Positions 26,091 through 34,068 of a DNA stretch of 64,000 nucleotides are shown piece by piece. Each line of letters opens with the position of its first letter. The stretch's first letter is position 1. Below the pieces are notes generated by a model. The model was not told the DNA's origin and searched no databases. It saw nothing but the letters and a program-made list of their open reading frames with translations. The stretch is taken from NCBI RefSeq assembly GCF_011040385.1, contig NZ_JAAIKB010000001.1:310001-374000 (forward strand), given 5' to 3'. A program made the position numbers and the translations under genes. The DNA is from Falsiroseomonas algicola (GTDB lineage: Bacteria > Pseudomonadota > Alphaproteobacteria > Acetobacterales > Acetobacteraceae).

Positions 26091-27838
26091 CCCTCCAGCT
26101 CCGACTTCAGCCGTGCGACGACCGTCGCAAGATCATCGGCATCGTTGTGGCCGTAATTGCCGGCGTAGGGCCGCAGGCCGGATGTCGCCGCGCCCACGAT
26201 CTCCGCGATCTCATCGACGGCGAAGGACCGGCCGAGGCATTCGGCCGCCGCGCGCAGGAAGCGGCGGATATCCTCCTTGGTGAACCAGCCGAGATTCTCC
26301 ACGATGAGCCCGGCGGCGGAAGCGCCGGCCGCTTCGCCGGGGCTGGCGAATTCCTCGCCCGGCATCGTGATCGTCTCGAACCCCGCCACCACGACGCGCA
26401 GCGATGGCTGGGTGAGGGCGGCGGCAACCACCGCCTCCAGCGCGAACCGCTCCGGCTCGCTCAGGCCACCGCTCGGGTTGGCGAAGAACAGCCAGAACAG
26501 CCGCTGCCCCGCCGCCGCGTTCAACGCATCGCCAAGGTGTCGCGCGCGGTCGTTCAGCGTCGCTTCGGGTGTCGTCTCCCCCGGCCGGACCCCGGGCGCC
26601 GCGGTGGCTTCGGGCACCGGCAGCCCCTGTTGGTGTGCGGCTGCCCTGATGGCCGCGAGCAGGTCCCGCTGCGGCTGATCGAAGGCGATGCGGACCAGGC
26701 GGTGCTCGTCGGGCCGTCGCGCCAGCAGCTGTTGCAGCAATCGGAACGAGAAGTTCAGGCCATCGCTGCCCTGGCGCGACGGGTTGCGCCGATAGAGGCG
26801 GATGCCGCGTGCCTGGGTGCGCGGCCTGGATGCCTCGGCCACGGCCTCGAAGAATCCAAGGCGGCCGATGACGATCTCGCCGTCGCGCGTGCCATCGAGG
26901 GACCAGAGCATCGGGGGCGCGATGTCACCGACCACGACCTCCCTCACCGCATCCAGGAAGCGGCCGATGGGCACCAGGCGCTGGCGCGGTTCCAGCCGGC
27001 CCTGGTGCAGGCCGACCATCTCGAGCCCCGTGTTGAAGCACGGGCCGCCCGAGGAACCGGGAAGCGTCGAGGCATCGTGCCCGACGCGACCCGTCAGGCC
27101 CCGCAGCTTGCGCGTGCGGCCCGGGGCCCAGCCCCGGTCCTGCCCTGCGGGAAAGTCGAGCACGTAGATGTGGCTGCGGCTGTGAAGCGCGGGCGGGGCC
27201 GCCGGCAGCTTCGCATAGCCGAGCCGCGCCCCGTCGAACCGTTCGATCTGCAGCAGGACGACATCGTGCCGTTGGGCGAAGCTGGCATCCTGCCAGGGCC
27301 AGCGCTGCTGGTACTCATCGTCCGTCGGCAGGGACTGGTAGCGCGGGGCGCCCACCACCCGGCGCGTCTGGCCGTCCGAGAGATGCACCTGGATCGTGTT
27401 CGCCAGGGCCATCGGGTCGGGATGCATGCGGCCCACGACATGCCAGCAGGTCATCACCAGGCTGGGCCCGATCAGGCAGCCGGAGCCGACGCCCAGCTCG
27501 GACACGACGCGGCAGCGGAAGGCCTCGGCCCGTGGCAGGAACTCGGCCCATCTGAGCGGATCCAGGCGCCCGTCATCCGGGCCGGGCGCGTGAAGGTCGA
27601 TCGGCACGCCCCGGGCCTTGAGCGCCTGGAGGAAGCTGGCGCGCAGCCCTTTCCCGTCGATGTAGTCGACGACGAATTCGGCAGGGTCTTCGTCGCGCGT
27701 CTCGGCGGACGCGAACAGCGCATCCAGGGTGACGGGGGCTGCCGCGCCGGGCTGCAGCGAGAGCAGCGCCTCCGCGGCCTCCACGGGGTATCGGCTGATG
27801 GCCTCGGCGGGCGCGGTCACCTGCGGCATCTGGACCAT
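26084..27838 (-). CDS. Trypsin-like protease with C-terminal STAND-like (possibly inactive) domain
   Basis: The protein has 584 residues. Residues about 30-85 form a small helical module of the kind that precedes such proteases. Residues about 108-310 are a chymotrypsin fold: GSGCLIGPSLVMTCWHV with His133, HDVVLLQI with Asp192 and LPGSSGGPC with Ser263. The remaining 260 residues look like a degenerate P-loop fold (RLFWLFFANPSGGL followed by VVVAGFE) with no Walker A, as in so-called inactive STAND domains; this is inference. No signal peptide, so cytoplasmic. It overlaps the ATPase-protease-nuclease gene by 7 bp and follows a subtilisin gene by 36 bp, so it is part of one operon. Confidence 0.87.
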   Translation of the reverse strand: MVQMPQVTAPAEAISRYPVEAAEALLSLQPGAAAPVTLDALFASAETRDEDPAEFVVDYIDGKGLRASFLQALKARGVPIDLHAPGPDDGRLDPLRWAEFLPRAEAFRCRVVSELGVGSGCLIGPSLVMTCWHVVGRMHPDPMALANTIQVHLSDGQTRRVVGAPRYQSLPTDDEYQQRWPWQDASFAQRHDVVLLQIERFDGARLGYAKLPAAPPALHSRSHIYVLDFPAGQDRGWAPGRTRKLRGLTGRVGHDASTLPGSSGGPCFNTGLEMVGLHQGRLEPRQRLVPIGRFLDAVREVVVGDIAPPMLWSLDGTRDGEIVIGRLGFFEAVAEASRPRTQARGIRLYRRNPSRQGSDGLNFSFRLLQQLLARRPDEHRLVRIAFDQPQRDLLAAIRAAAHQQGLPVPEATAAPGVRPGETTPEATLNDRARHLGDALNAAAGQRLFWLFFANPSGGLSEPERFALEAVVAAALTQPSLRVVVAGFETITMPGEEFASPGEAAGASAAGLIVENLGWFTKEDIRRFLRAAAECLGRSFAVDEIAEIVGAATSGLRPYAGNYGHNDADDLATVVARLKSELEGW

Positions 27839-27874
27839 CCGTTCGTGCCCCCCGATCCGCCGCCGCGCCGTGCT

Positions 27875-29305
27875 TCAGGCCATCGCCGCCAGGCGCGCGA
27901 TCATCTGGCGCAGGTCGGGCTGGTTGCCGATCCGCTGCGAGAGCGGCGCGGCCGCGCTGGCCTGCTGCGGCGTGCCGGTGGTGCGAAGCAGGTTCCGCAC
28001 CACCGCCGGCGACAGCGCCATGCCGCGTTGGCGCGCGATGGCGACCAGGCATGCCACAGCGCCCGTGACGATGGGCGAGGCGCTGGACGTTCCGCTGAAG
28101 GTGGCGGTGAACAGCTGATCCTCGTCGGAGGGCAGCGTCGCCGAGCGGTGCAGGTCGCCATAGCCGGTCGTCACCACGCCACGGCCCCAGCCCTGGCAAT
28201 CCAGCCGGGCGCCATGGTTCGAGAAATCCAGCCGGGATCGCGCAGGGCCGAAGGCGCCGCCCGCCGGCGCCCCGGCGCCGACCACGATCGCGCCCGAGTC
28301 ATGGCTGACGCGGAAGGGATTGCGCCAGCGGGACGGGAAGTTCGCGGGCCTGGTGTCGTAGATGGCGTCGTCCAGGTTCTCGGCGCCATTGCCGGCCGCC
28401 TCGACGACGATGATGCCCCGCTGCACGGCGGCCTGGATCGCCAGGAAGTCGTCCGGCCACCATTCCACGGCGATGTAGCCCGCCTGGTCGGGGCGGCTGG
28501 CGAAGCCGTGCCGCGGCCCGGGGCGATGCATCTCCAGCAGCAGGATGTCGCCGGCGCGCAGCAGGCTGGCCGCCTTGCTGATGGCGCCAGCCGACCCCAG
28601 GTCGCGATGCGAGACGGCGGACAGCAACGCCTGGGGGGCGATGCCGACGACGCCCATGTTGTTGTCGTCGCCGCCGATCTCGCCCAGCACGGCGGTGCCG
28701 TGGTCGCGCCAGGCCTGGTCGGGGAAAGGCCGGCCGGCGACGATGCCGCCGCTGTTCTGCCGCAGGTCGACATGGGTGAATTGCCAGCCGCCCTCGATAT
28801 CGATGATGCGGACCCCAGCCCCCCTGCCCCCGGGCAACGACCAGGCATGACCCGCATCGATGCCGTCCGGCGCCGCCTTCAGGTAGCCCTGCCGTGGCGA
28901 GAAATCCGGGATCGGGCCGGAGGTCGCCGCCGCCTGCGGCAAGGCGAGTCGCGGCGCGATCGAAGCCGGGGCGCGGTGATCCGGCGCCAGCGGATTCTCG
29001 ACGGCGGGCTTCACGTAGACGGTCTCGAACAGGTCGGTCTCGCGCAGCCGCTGCGCGACGGCCTCGGCTTCCGATGCGGGTGCATCGACCGCGAAGTAGC
29101 GGGCCTGCTCCGCCACCAGCGGATCCGCCGGCGCGCCGGCGGCCGGAAGCTCCGCGGTCAGTGCCGCGAAGCTGTCCGGGAACACCGGGCGCATGGTCGC
29201 GCCATGCTGAGCGAGCACGCCTTCCAGCACATTGGACGCCGCGGCTTCCGCCGCGCCGAAGCCGGCGGCGGACCTGGTGACGGCGACGATCTCGGGTCTG
29301 CCCAT
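27875..29305 (-). CDS. Subtilisin-like serine protease (S8), cytoplasmic type
   Basis: This 476-residue protein has an N-terminal extension of about 140 residues and then an S8 domain with Asp169 (RIIDIEGGW), His202 (DHGTAVLGEI), oxyanion Asn305 (EAAGNG) and Ser406 (FSGTSSASP). There is no signal peptide. The extension (residues 1-110) may be an inhibitory propeptide or an interaction domain. The start has AGGAGGAGG upstream. It sits between a small membrane-protein gene and the trypsin-like gene of the same operon. Catalytic residues are all present, so activity is expected; the target is unknown. Confidence 0.93.
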   Translation of the reverse strand: MGRPEIVAVTRSAAGFGAAEAAASNVLEGVLAQHGATMRPVFPDSFAALTAELPAAGAPADPLVAEQARYFAVDAPASEAEAVAQRLRETDLFETVYVKPAVENPLAPDHRAPASIAPRLALPQAAATSGPIPDFSPRQGYLKAAPDGIDAGHAWSLPGGRGAGVRIIDIEGGWQFTHVDLRQNSGGIVAGRPFPDQAWRDHGTAVLGEIGGDDNNMGVVGIAPQALLSAVSHRDLGSAGAISKAASLLRAGDILLLEMHRPGPRHGFASRPDQAGYIAVEWWPDDFLAIQAAVQRGIIVVEAAGNGAENLDDAIYDTRPANFPSRWRNPFRVSHDSGAIVVGAGAPAGGAFGPARSRLDFSNHGARLDCQGWGRGVVTTGYGDLHRSATLPSDEDQLFTATFSGTSSASPIVTGAVACLVAIARQRGMALSPAVVRNLLRTTGTPQQASAAAPLSQRIGNQPDLRQMIARLAAMA

Positions 29306-29396
29306 GGCAGCCTCCTCCTGGGTTCGGTTGCTTCAGGCCCGGCGGCGGCCGGGAACGTCAGTCGGCAGCAGGATCGCGATCGGCGGCGGGGACCGG

Positions 29397-29888
29397 TCAG
29401 GCGCGGCCCTCGGGCGGCACCGGGTCGCCCCGCACGACCAGGGGCGCGAAGATGCTCCACAGGATCAGCGCCTGGGACGCGCGGGGTCCGGACAGCCATC
29501 CGAGCCCAGGCAGCTGGTCGCCCATGGCATGCACCCAGATGGCGAAGGAGATGGCCGAGACCACCACGGCATCCCATTGGAAGCGGCGGCCTGGCACGGC
29601 CGGATCGGCGCCGCTGCGCGTGAGGTAGATGCGCAGCACGATCACGGCGACGAGGCAGATCGCCGCCCACCAGGCCTTCTCGGCCTCCTTCGTCGGTCCG
29701 TCGGCGACCATGGCGGCACCCACGAGGTAGGCGCCGACCACTTCCGAGGGGATCAGCTTCACGACCTTCTGGACGTAATCGTCCACCGATGCCGTCGGCG
29801 CCGCCACGCCGGCGCCTGGTTCCGCAGGCAGGCCAAGGGCGGCCGGCCGTGCGGGCGATGCGCGATAGATGCGCAGCGATCCAGCCAT
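29397..29888 (-). CDS. Small integral membrane protein of the peptidase operon
   Basis: This protein of about 163 residues has three or four hydrophobic segments: around VVGAYLVGAAMVA, WWAAICLVAVIVLRIYL, AVVVSAISFAIWVHAM and ALILWSIFAPLVV. A 40-residue Ala/Pro-rich N-terminus precedes them. I recognise no family. GGAGGAG is correctly spaced from the second ATG (29888), so I prefer it to the one six bases upstream. It lies between a lipoprotein gene and a subtilisin gene. It could anchor the system to the membrane or act as a pore; that is speculation. Confidence 0.7.
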   Translation of the reverse strand: MAGSLRIYRASPARPAALGLPAEPGAGVAAPTASVDDYVQKVVKLIPSEVVGAYLVGAAMVADGPTKEAEKAWWAAICLVAVIVLRIYLTRSGADPAVPGRRFQWDAVVVSAISFAIWVHAMGDQLPGLGWLSGPRASQALILWSIFAPLVVRGDPVPPEGRA

Positions 29889-29909
29889 GCTCATCTCCTC
29901 CGCTGCGGC

Positions 29910-30956
29910 CTAGCGGGCCGGGGACTGGCGCGCCGCCAGCGCGTCCTGGATCACCTTGACCAGCGTCGTCTCCAGCGTCGGCCCGTTCTCCTTCAGCGCC
30001 TCGGCGAGGAAGGCGAGCGCGCGGTTCGGCTCCGCCGTCTCGGCGACCAGCGCCACCATGTTCGTGCGGGGCGCGGTTCCGGCCGGCAGCGTGATCGTCT
30101 GCGCCAGGTTGGCGAAGGGATGGGAAAGCGTGGGCGGCGAGGCCGCCATGTCCTCCCGGCGCGGCAGGATCTCGGTGCCAGGCTCGATCCGTCCGAAATC
30201 CAGCACGAACACGCCGCTGGCGCCGTCGACGACGCCGGGCCGCGTCGCCGCATCGGTGGGCGCCGCGCGCAGCGCGACCACCATCACCACGTTCTTCTCG
30301 CCATCGCGGTCGCGCTGCGCGGCGGTGCGCGCGAAATGCAGCACCTGCGGTCGCAGCGTCAGCTGGGTTGGCGTGGCGGGACGCCCGCGCACCGCCGCCT
30401 GGCCCTGCTCCACGGCCAGCCGGGCTTCCATGTAGAAATCCGGCGGCGCCAGGAACCCGAGCCGCGTCGCGAGCGTCGCGGCCGGCAATGCGCTCGTTTC
30501 CGGCAGCCTCGCCCAGGCCGGCGGCACGCTGCCGGGCGTGGGCAGGGAGCCGACGCGGCCACGCATCACCACGAGGCAACCGCCATCGTTCGATGGCAGC
30601 GTGCCCAGCCCACCGGCCCGCCAGAGGGCAGAGCGTTCCTCCTGTATGCGGGCGACGGTGTCGCTGATCCAGCGCATGCCGAAATCGACGGCGAGAGGCA
30701 CCAGCGCCAGCGCGGCCGTCGCGGCCAAGGGAGCCTCCGTGATGGATGAAGGGCTGACCGCGGGATCGACGCGACCATCGCTGACGGGGCAACCCGCGAG
30801 CAGCATGGCCACCGCGGTATCGCGCTCATGCCGCACCTGGAATCCGGTGGCCGGCGCGCCGCCCCAGCCGCCGCCGCAGCCAGACAGCAACAGCGTGCCG
30901 CCGAGCAGCGTGCCCGCGAGCCTCTTGCGGCGGGGTTCGGCATCGATCCTGGTCAT
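29910..30956 (-). CDS. Putative lipoprotein of the peptidase operon
   Basis: This 348-residue protein begins with a lipoprotein signal ending in the lipobox LLLSGC (Cys about residue 27), then a Gly-rich linker. The rest has a mixed alpha/beta composition and segments such as LTLRPQVLHFARTAAQR and VFVLDFGRIEPGTEIL. I recognise no known fold. It is predicted to be anchored at the periplasmic face of a membrane. GGGAGGAAAGG precedes the ATG. It follows a subtilisin gene by 62 bp and precedes the small membrane protein by 21 bp, suggesting an envelope component of the same system. Confidence 0.75.
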   Translation of the reverse strand: MTRIDAEPRRKRLAGTLLGGTLLLSGCGGGWGGAPATGFQVRHERDTAVAMLLAGCPVSDGRVDPAVSPSSITEAPLAATAALALVPLAVDFGMRWISDTVARIQEERSALWRAGGLGTLPSNDGGCLVVMRGRVGSLPTPGSVPPAWARLPETSALPAATLATRLGFLAPPDFYMEARLAVEQGQAAVRGRPATPTQLTLRPQVLHFARTAAQRDRDGEKNVVMVVALRAAPTDAATRPGVVDGASGVFVLDFGRIEPGTEILPRREDMAASPPTLSHPFANLAQTITLPAGTAPRTNMVALVAETAEPNRALAFLAEALKENGPTLETTLVKVIQDALAARQSPAR

Positions 30957-31018
30957 GGCAGATCCTTTCCTCCCCGGCGCGCTGAGCCCGGTGGACGCTG
31001 GACGGGACAAACGATCTT

Positions 31019-32218
31019 TCATTGCGGCGCAGTGACGAGACCGAGGCCGCGATCCTCCGGCTGGACGGCACCGGCGAAGACATCGGTCCGTGCGCTGCCC
31101 AGCAGGCGTGTCATGACCGCCTGGGAACCCGGCAGCACCTGGCCCCTCGCCAGCACGTCCTCCCACCAGAGCGCGGCGACGCCGGCGACATGCGGGCAGG
31201 CCATGGAGGTTCCGTTCAGCTCCAGCAGGCCACCGCCCGACTGCGCCGAGAGGATCCCGACGCCCGGCGCGCTGACCTGCGGCGAGCCGTTGGAGAACCG
31301 GGCGACATCGAAACCCCCGGCGCGCCGCTGCACCGCGCCGACCGAGACGATGCCGTCGGCCGCGGCGGGCAGCGAGGTGGCGACGGTGAAGGGCGGCACC
31401 TGCCCTCGGCCACTCTCATTGCCGGCGGCCGCCACGACGAGCATGCCGGCAGGGCCTTGCGCGAAGGGCTCAAGCGCCCGGATCATGCTCATCAGCCGGT
31501 CGAAGACCCGCAGGTTGTCGCGATAGGCGACCAGCGCGGCGGAGATGGCCGCGGGCCGCGGCATGCCCAGGCCCAGCAGCTGCTCCACCATGCCCGGGAA
31601 GTCGAAGCCGAGCGACATGGAGACGACCTGGGCCTGCTCCTCCGCCGCCCATTGCAGCGCCGAGAACAATGCCCCGGAGCTGCCGCTGCCATCGTCGTCG
31701 AGCACCTTGCCGATCAGCGCCCGCTGCACGCCGCGGGCGATGCCGATCCGGCGCCCGTCGACGTCGCGGCCGAAGATCGTGCCGGCGCAATGCGTGCCGT
31801 GCCCCTGGCGGTCACCGTTGCCGGACCCGCTGAAGTCGCGCTCCTCGATGGTCATGCCGGCGAAGGCGGCATGGCCGGAGTCGATCCCGGTATCGAGCAC
31901 CGCCACCACCACGCCGTCGCCGCTGCGCGGCGAGGTGTCGGCACCCACCGCGGCGACGCCCCAGGCATCGCCATGGGCGGAGGCAGTCGCGGTGCCATCG
32001 GCGATCGGCCGGATCAGCGCGGTACGCATGACCGGTGCGACGCCGACCACCGTCGGCGCGCGGGCCTCTTCCCCGATCTGCCGCGCCGACAGCCCCCGCG
32101 CCACCTCCACTTCCGGCGCCGGCGGCACGACCTGGCTGGGGCTGAGGCGTGGACTGCGGGATTCCAGGGCCGGTCGCGACCGTGCCGTCAGGTCGCGCAG
32201 AATGACGTAGTCCTGCAT
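31019..32218 (-). CDS. Subtilisin-like serine protease (S8)
   Basis: This is a 399-residue S8 peptidase with all catalytic residues: Asp109 (VVAVLDTGID), His140 (GHGTHCAGT), oxyanion Asn267 (AAAGNES) and Ser338 (NGTSMACPHVAG). An N-terminal stretch of about 100 residues could be a propeptide. There is no signal peptide. It differs clearly from the second subtilisin of the operon, so the pair is not a recent duplication. It lies between the CxxCH protein gene (38 bp) and the lipoprotein gene. Confidence 0.94.
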   Translation of the reverse strand: MQDYVILRDLTARSRPALESRSPRLSPSQVVPPAPEVEVARGLSARQIGEEARAPTVVGVAPVMRTALIRPIADGTATASAHGDAWGVAAVGADTSPRSGDGVVVAVLDTGIDSGHAAFAGMTIEERDFSGSGNGDRQGHGTHCAGTIFGRDVDGRRIGIARGVQRALIGKVLDDDGSGSSGALFSALQWAAEEQAQVVSMSLGFDFPGMVEQLLGLGMPRPAAISAALVAYRDNLRVFDRLMSMIRALEPFAQGPAGMLVVAAAGNESGRGQVPPFTVATSLPAAADGIVSVGAVQRRAGGFDVARFSNGSPQVSAPGVGILSAQSGGGLLELNGTSMACPHVAGVAALWWEDVLARGQVLPGSQAVMTRLLGSARTDVFAGAVQPEDRGLGLVTAPQ

Positions 32219-32256
32219 GGTCTCGGTCGTCCCTTGAATCTGCGTGGAAGCAGCGG

Positions 32257-33870
32257 TCAGTGGCTGCGCCGGGCGGGCATGAAGGCCCCAGGCTGCTCGG
32301 CCGAGCGAGCGCGGTTCGCGGCGGCCTCATCCTCGGCGCGCAGCAGCAGGCGCTGTCGGTCCGCGCGCGTCGGTGCCGCCTGCAGCGCGGACCGCAGGGT
32401 CGGCAACGCCGGCGGGGCTGCGGCCGCTGCCGGCGCTGCTGCCGGCGCGGGTGTGGTGCGCTGCAGGAAGGCCGTCAGGTTGCGATGCCGCTCGGGCAGG
32501 AAATGCGCCGTCAGCGCGGTGGACAGAGCGCCCGTCTCGGTGACGTGCACGAAGCCGCCGGCCGCTGCCGCGGGCCAGGTGAGGCCAGGCGCAACCTCCC
32601 GGCCGACGGAGAACTGGTGGCACCCGCCGCAGCTCATGGCCCCTGCCCGGTTGAGCAGATGTTCGGTGGTGATGCCGCAGGCCCGCGCGCCCGGCAGTCC
32701 GGCCAGCCGGGCCGCGAGCCCGTCGCGCAGCGCCGAATTGCCCTCACTTCGCGCTGCGGGATCATCGGTGCGGCCCTGCGAGATGCTGGCGAAGGCGTCG
32801 AAGGAAGGCGGGAAGCCGGCGCCCATGCGGCCCAGCAGCGCGTCACGGCTGGTGGCGGGATCGGCATCGAGCGCCGTGAGGTTGGCGGCGGCACGGCCGA
32901 CCACCACGCCGGCGAAATCTTCACGCCGCTCCGCCAGCGGATCGGCGGGCGCTCCGCCCGCATACAGCGCCGGCAACGGGTTCTGCTCCACGGCCGCGGG
33001 CGCGAAGCGCGGTGCGCCATCGGTGCCGATCGCGACGTGCCATTCCCGCAACTGCCAGGGATTGGCCCCTGGCGCATCGAGGCTGACGAAGACGTTGGCG
33101 CGAACCTGGCCGACTTCCTGCCCCAAATGCGCTGCCTGGATAACAGCGCCGCCACCCGGCAGGTCGGAGGTTCCGTCGCCGTCCAGGTCGCCGCGGTAGA
33201 AGAAGTTGGCAAGGCGCAGCGCGATGTCGCCGGCGCGGAGGTCAGGATCGGAAAGCCCCTGCCAGAAGGCCGCGATGGGCCGGCAGGCCGCCTCCGACCG
33301 TCCGGGGTTGCGGATCGCGGCCTCGAAGATGAGCGTCATGCGATTGAGCGGGTCGGCCCCTTCGCCCTTGGCATAGACGATCCGGTACTCCCCGCAGGTG
33401 GACCAGTCTGCCGGGGCGAGATCGAGCCGGTTGAACACCGCGACGGGGCGTAGCCGGTCTCGATGCGCCTCCGGCGCGGCAGAGACGCCGAGCATCGCCT
33501 GCGGATCGAGCGCGGCTTCGCCCGGCCGCGCGTCGACCGCCGTCTCCAGGCCACCATCGGGATTGACGAACCTCGTCAGGGAAAAGCTGCGCACCATCCC
33601 CTGCAGCAGAGCGATGCGCTCGGCCTGCGTGTCGGCGACGCCGGCAGAGCCGAGGATGGCGCCGAGCGTGGCGCCGAGGGAGAAGTCCCGTTCAGCGCCG
33701 GGGCGGGCGAAGACGGCCGGATCATTCACCACCACGCTGCGCTGCAGCGTGACGCCCCAGCCAGGGATCGGCTCCGCCACCGGAAAGCAGGCGGTCTGCG
33801 CGGCGGCGGTTCCGACGAAGGCAAGGCCCAGGCTGCCAGCCACGGCGCGCCGCATTGTCGCGATCATCAT
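32257..33870 (-). CDS. Exported protein with a single CxxCH haem-binding motif
   Basis: This 537-residue protein has an N-terminal signal (RRAVAGSLGLAFVGTAAAQT). The central part contains VFNRLDLAPADWSTCGEYRIVYAKGEG, cited here by its NRLDLAP and CGEYRIVY segments, which recurs in uncharacterised exported proteins as far as I recall. A CGGCHQF motif near residue 435 fits covalent haem c attachment. The C-terminus is Ala/Pro-rich. It is the first gene of the leftward operon and is divergent from the SARP regulator. A periplasmic redox or sensing role is possible. GGGAGAGG lies before the start. Confidence 0.72.
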   Translation of the reverse strand: MMIATMRRAVAGSLGLAFVGTAAAQTACFPVAEPIPGWGVTLQRSVVVNDPAVFARPGAERDFSLGATLGAILGSAGVADTQAERIALLQGMVRSFSLTRFVNPDGGLETAVDARPGEAALDPQAMLGVSAAPEAHRDRLRPVAVFNRLDLAPADWSTCGEYRIVYAKGEGADPLNRMTLIFEAAIRNPGRSEAACRPIAAFWQGLSDPDLRAGDIALRLANFFYRGDLDGDGTSDLPGGGAVIQAAHLGQEVGQVRANVFVSLDAPGANPWQLREWHVAIGTDGAPRFAPAAVEQNPLPALYAGGAPADPLAERREDFAGVVVGRAAANLTALDADPATSRDALLGRMGAGFPPSFDAFASISQGRTDDPAARSEGNSALRDGLAARLAGLPGARACGITTEHLLNRAGAMSCGGCHQFSVGREVAPGLTWPAAAAGGFVHVTETGALSTALTAHFLPERHRNLTAFLQRTTPAPAAAPAAAAAPPALPTLRSALQAAPTRADRQRLLLRAEDEAAANRARSAEQPGAFMPARRSH

Positions 33871-33960
33871 GGAACCGATCCTCTCCCATGGCGTCCGGCA
33901 CGGGCTGTCCCGGCCATGGGTGAAGGATGGGTGAAGGGCGCGCGCGGCTGCGATTGCGCA

Positions 33961-33978
33961 GCGTCAACGCAGCGTCAA
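33961..33978. promoter_or_regulatory. Tandem heptamers with 11-bp period (putative SARP operator)
   Basis: GCGTCAA occurs at 33961-33967 and again at 33972-33978, exactly 11 bp apart, inside a longer 10-bp repeat GCAGCGTCAA. Direct heptamers at 11-bp spacing are the binding geometry of SARP-family activators. The site lies between the divergent CxxCH-protein gene and the SARP-domain gene itself. Confidence 0.6.
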
Positions 33979-34068
33979 ATGTGGGGTGGGGGTGAAGGTT
34001 GCTCGCTTGTCAGCCGTTACGGCCGTGAGCCATTGTCCGCGTCTCACCAGCGAAGCGACCTTGCTCAG

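Noticed and set aside
23100-26156. 1018-codon forward frame opposite the STAND-protease-nuclease gene
   Set aside because: It is the antisense of a frame with Walker motifs and shows Arg/Gly/Gln-rich low-complexity composition typical of shadow frames.
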